Assembly: GCA_963930775.1 (NCBI GenBank)
Contig: OZ005693.1
Coordinates: 8,058,006 to 8,122,005 of the forward strand
Length of the DNA stretch: 64,000 nucleotides
Reading direction: 5' to 3'
Source: Cliona cf. orientalis
Lineage: Eukaryota; Porifera; Demospongiae; Clionaida; Clionaidae
The stretch's first letter is position 1. Each line of letters opens with the position of its first letter. Positions 58,847 through 64,000 of the stretch are shown piece by piece. The notes under the pieces are model-generated. The model saw nothing but the letters and a program-made list of their open reading frames with translations. It was not told the DNA's origin and did not search any database. The position numbers and the translations under genes are program-made.

Positions 58847-60087
58847 AGCCCCGTTTACACATACTGATCCAGATTAAACTGAACCGGTTTAATCTGCATT
58901 TACACACTTAGTGCTTAATCCGAATCAACATTTTCATGGCCTATTATTACTTTACATGTAATCCACTTTTAATCCACATCAGGATGTGGATTTTAATCTG
59001 GATAAAAGTGATTTTACACGGAAATTGGATCATACTTTAAGGTACCATTAAATTGCGTGGGCGTGAGGTGGGGGATATGACACCTAAACCACATCAAAGT
59101 CATTAGTGAGGTGCATGTTGTGTAACCACGCCCTTTTAATTGCACAGGTCTCAGGGGTGTGGCTGCTAGAGCCGGAAGTGTTCATTTAATATCCTCCATG
59201 GACCGGAAGCCGAGCCGGAAGGGAGGGGCCAGGCCACGCCCAAAACAGCCCCACCCTGTTCCCCAAGGACCACCATTCTCAATCAAGTGCCTACTAACCA
59301 CCGGATGTCCACCGGAAGCCCACAATCAATCCCAATTAAAACACACAGCTTCCTCAAGGCCAAAACACACACAAACACTTGGAGGCCGTTCTGCCACACC
59401 GCCCACGCAAGAGCTCACCTCATTTCCTGTGTGGGCGGAGTAACAACACGTCATCGCAACCACATCCGCTTCAAACCATCGTCAGCTTCCGTCCAGCCGT
59501 ACAGGCCCCTCGATCGCACCGCCGTACAGTGCCTCATTAACAGACATGGCCTCACCTTTGACTTCCTGCCACGCCCCCAAAGCCTCCTGGACGGGTTCAA
59601 AGGTCACCACCGCATCCGGGACACGCCCACCTATCGCCGCAGCCAAGTCCCCGGCCCCGATGTCCAAGCACTGGCCTGTGAAGCCACGCCCAATCGGAAG
59701 CAATAAAACCTGCATTAACGCACACGCACACACTCCACACAGTGCCAGGAACACGCCCACATGCTTAATTAGGCCTAATTAGCTTTTTTTTTTTTTTTTT
59801 TTTGTCGTTGTGGTTAATAGTTAAGCAAGAATGCTTTGATCTTGCTTTGATGTGGGCAATTACCGGCCTTTTCTTCAGGGGCCACTTCCGGTCGCTAATT
59901 ACACGCGCATAATCATCCCTGGCCGATTCTGGACACGCCCACCTTCGACCAAAAGCACTCGTATGGCCTCTTCGGCCACGCCCCTTCACGATTCGCTAAT
60001 TGAATTAGCCATTCCTGACGCTCACGTCCACGCAATTAAATGGTACCTTAATCCGATTCTAATCTGGCCTATAGTGTAAACGGGGCT
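58847..60087. mobile_element. Short terminal-inverted-repeat element, copy 2, split by a TTAA element
   Basis: Same AGCCCCGTTTACAC-ended element as at 45978-46196. Its right part was pushed 1 kb downstream by the nested insertion at 59041-60047. Confidence 0.7.
59041..60047. mobile_element. 1007-bp TTAA-flanked element nested in the 58847 element
   Basis: It starts GGTACCATTAAATTGCGTGG and ends CACGCAATTAAATGGTACC, flanked by TTAA on both sides (59037-59040, 60048-60051). The sister copy shows the empty site (actttaatccgattc) with a single TTAA. The interior is much more GC-rich than its surroundings, dense in CCACGCCC, and has open frames of 75-140 codons without transposase motifs. A T18 run lies near 59786. 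A non-autonomous piggyBac-type element is the simplest reading. Confidence 0.85.
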
Positions 60088-60106
60088 TATTATGTCATCC
60101 GACACT

Positions 60107-60359
60107 CTGACGACCACTACCGATTTTCAGCTACCGTGCGTCCCCGTGCAAGCGTCCATGTAGCAGCTTCTTTTGTTTCCGGTTAAGCGCCCATGCGGGC
60201 CAAAAAATTAATCACGAGGTATGTTTAAGCGCCCATGGGCGCTTACCCGGGACACTACGGTAGTTAAAGTTCCGTTGCCAATAACTAGGTATTTTTTTTA
60301 GATCTTAGCTATCTGCAACCGGCAAATATTATTGTGATCTAAAGAACCTTTCATAGAAG
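60107..60359 (+). other. Putative 5' non-coding leader exon of kinase E
   Basis: Starts CTGACGACCACTACCGAT and ends CATAGAAG|GTAAGC, as in A and C. The acceptor ttcccaacatag at 60551-60562 precedes the initiator ATG at 60579. Confidence 0.5.
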
Positions 60360-60578
60360 GTAAGCTCTAATTAAGTATTAAAGCTCCATAGAATAAAACC
60401 TCCTAATAGTTAACCTATAAAGACAGGTAGTTAATTTAACCTATAAAGACAGTGGGGAGTTTGTCTCAGCCCTAAATCATGCTTAATGGTGGCATCAATG
60501 ATCCATGCACATTGCAATGATGTCATTTTAAGAATATTATTATGGATTGTTTCCCAACATAGCAAAGTTGCAGTTGCA

Positions 60579-63707
<3,129 letters not shown>

Positions 63708-64000
63708 TTTCCACAAATGATAAACAATAACAAGATGCACTTTCCAAATACACTGTTATGATAAACAATAATAAGATGCACTTTTGGTATAGCGCAAGTT
63801 ATCATGTGATTCCCAGATCCCCTAGACTGAGTGTGTTATTATTACTGAATTATTGTAATCATTTGTTCACTATGATAGCAATTTACATAATAAACATAGT
63901 GTATGTATGCTGTAGCGTGCCACAATGACTCCGTGCTGGAATGGCCATAGGGAGGCGCGCGCAATAATGGTATAATGCATGCATGTATACGCGGTATGGA
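63708..64000. other. 3' flank of kinase E
   Basis: 63740-63850 repeats the sequence after kinase C (50900-51000). In unit 1 that segment is followed by another subtype 2 kinase, so a further gene could lie just beyond the window. Nothing else recognised. Confidence 0.5.

Noticed and set aside
59159-59782. Several open frames inside the TTAA-flanked element
   Set aside because: They overlap in different frames, arise from GC-rich CCACGCCC repeats, and show no transposase motif.

Overview
The window reads as nuclear DNA of an early-branching animal, most likely a demosponge of the Amphimedon type. Genes are split by many short introns with GT..AG borders, the DNA is AT-rich, and the families present (expanded membrane tyrosine kinases, large Pmp-like beta-helix surface proteins, sushi/Ig receptors, SOUL proteins) fit sponge genomes. 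The species assignment is inference from family content, not a match.

Layout. 1-1.4 kb: last exon of a tyrosine kinase gene whose other exons lie outside the window. 1.8-18.6 kb: three tandem minus-strand, nearly intronless genes for large surface proteins (signal peptide, beta-helix repeats, Cys-rich stalk in two of them, about 8-9 membrane spans, short tail with a TYS[VI]VE motif). The first carries a 1-nt frameshift near its 3' end. 20.5-30.8 kb: three SOUL heme-binding-protein genes (the first 5'-truncated) interleaved with two paralogous six-exon receptor genes (Ig-like, fibronectin-III-like, sushi, one membrane span, tyrosine-bearing tail). The second receptor is decaying. 31.9-63.7 kb: a tandem array of nine-exon genes for membrane tyrosine kinases that have almost no ectodomain. 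It holds A (32.3 kb, intact), a two-exon remnant F (38.8-40.9 kb), B (41.1 kb, one 4-nt frameshift), C (46.7 kb, pseudogene), D (51.9 kb, intact) and E (60.6 kb, intact). A, C and E are one subtype and B and D another. The blocks 40.9-51.0 kb (B+C) and 51.2-63.9 kb (D+E) are a segmental duplication.

The array is full of mobile elements: a broken non-LTR retrotransposon (35.4-38.3 kb), many terminal-inverted-repeat or foldback elements that can be bounded exactly because the sister copy shows the empty site, and a tRNA-like SINE. Comparing the duplicated copies also shows repeated small insertions of AGCT inside TA, giving TAGCTA, and of ATT in AT-rich stretches. Several of these break kinase exons.

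How the genes may work together (inference): kinase-less receptors with tyrosine motifs in their tails (beta-helix and sushi/Ig genes) sit beside kinases that have a membrane anchor but no ligand-binding domain. This is the arrangement expected of a split receptor/kinase signalling system, like that of ITAM/ITIM receptors. Nothing in the sequence proves that the products interact.
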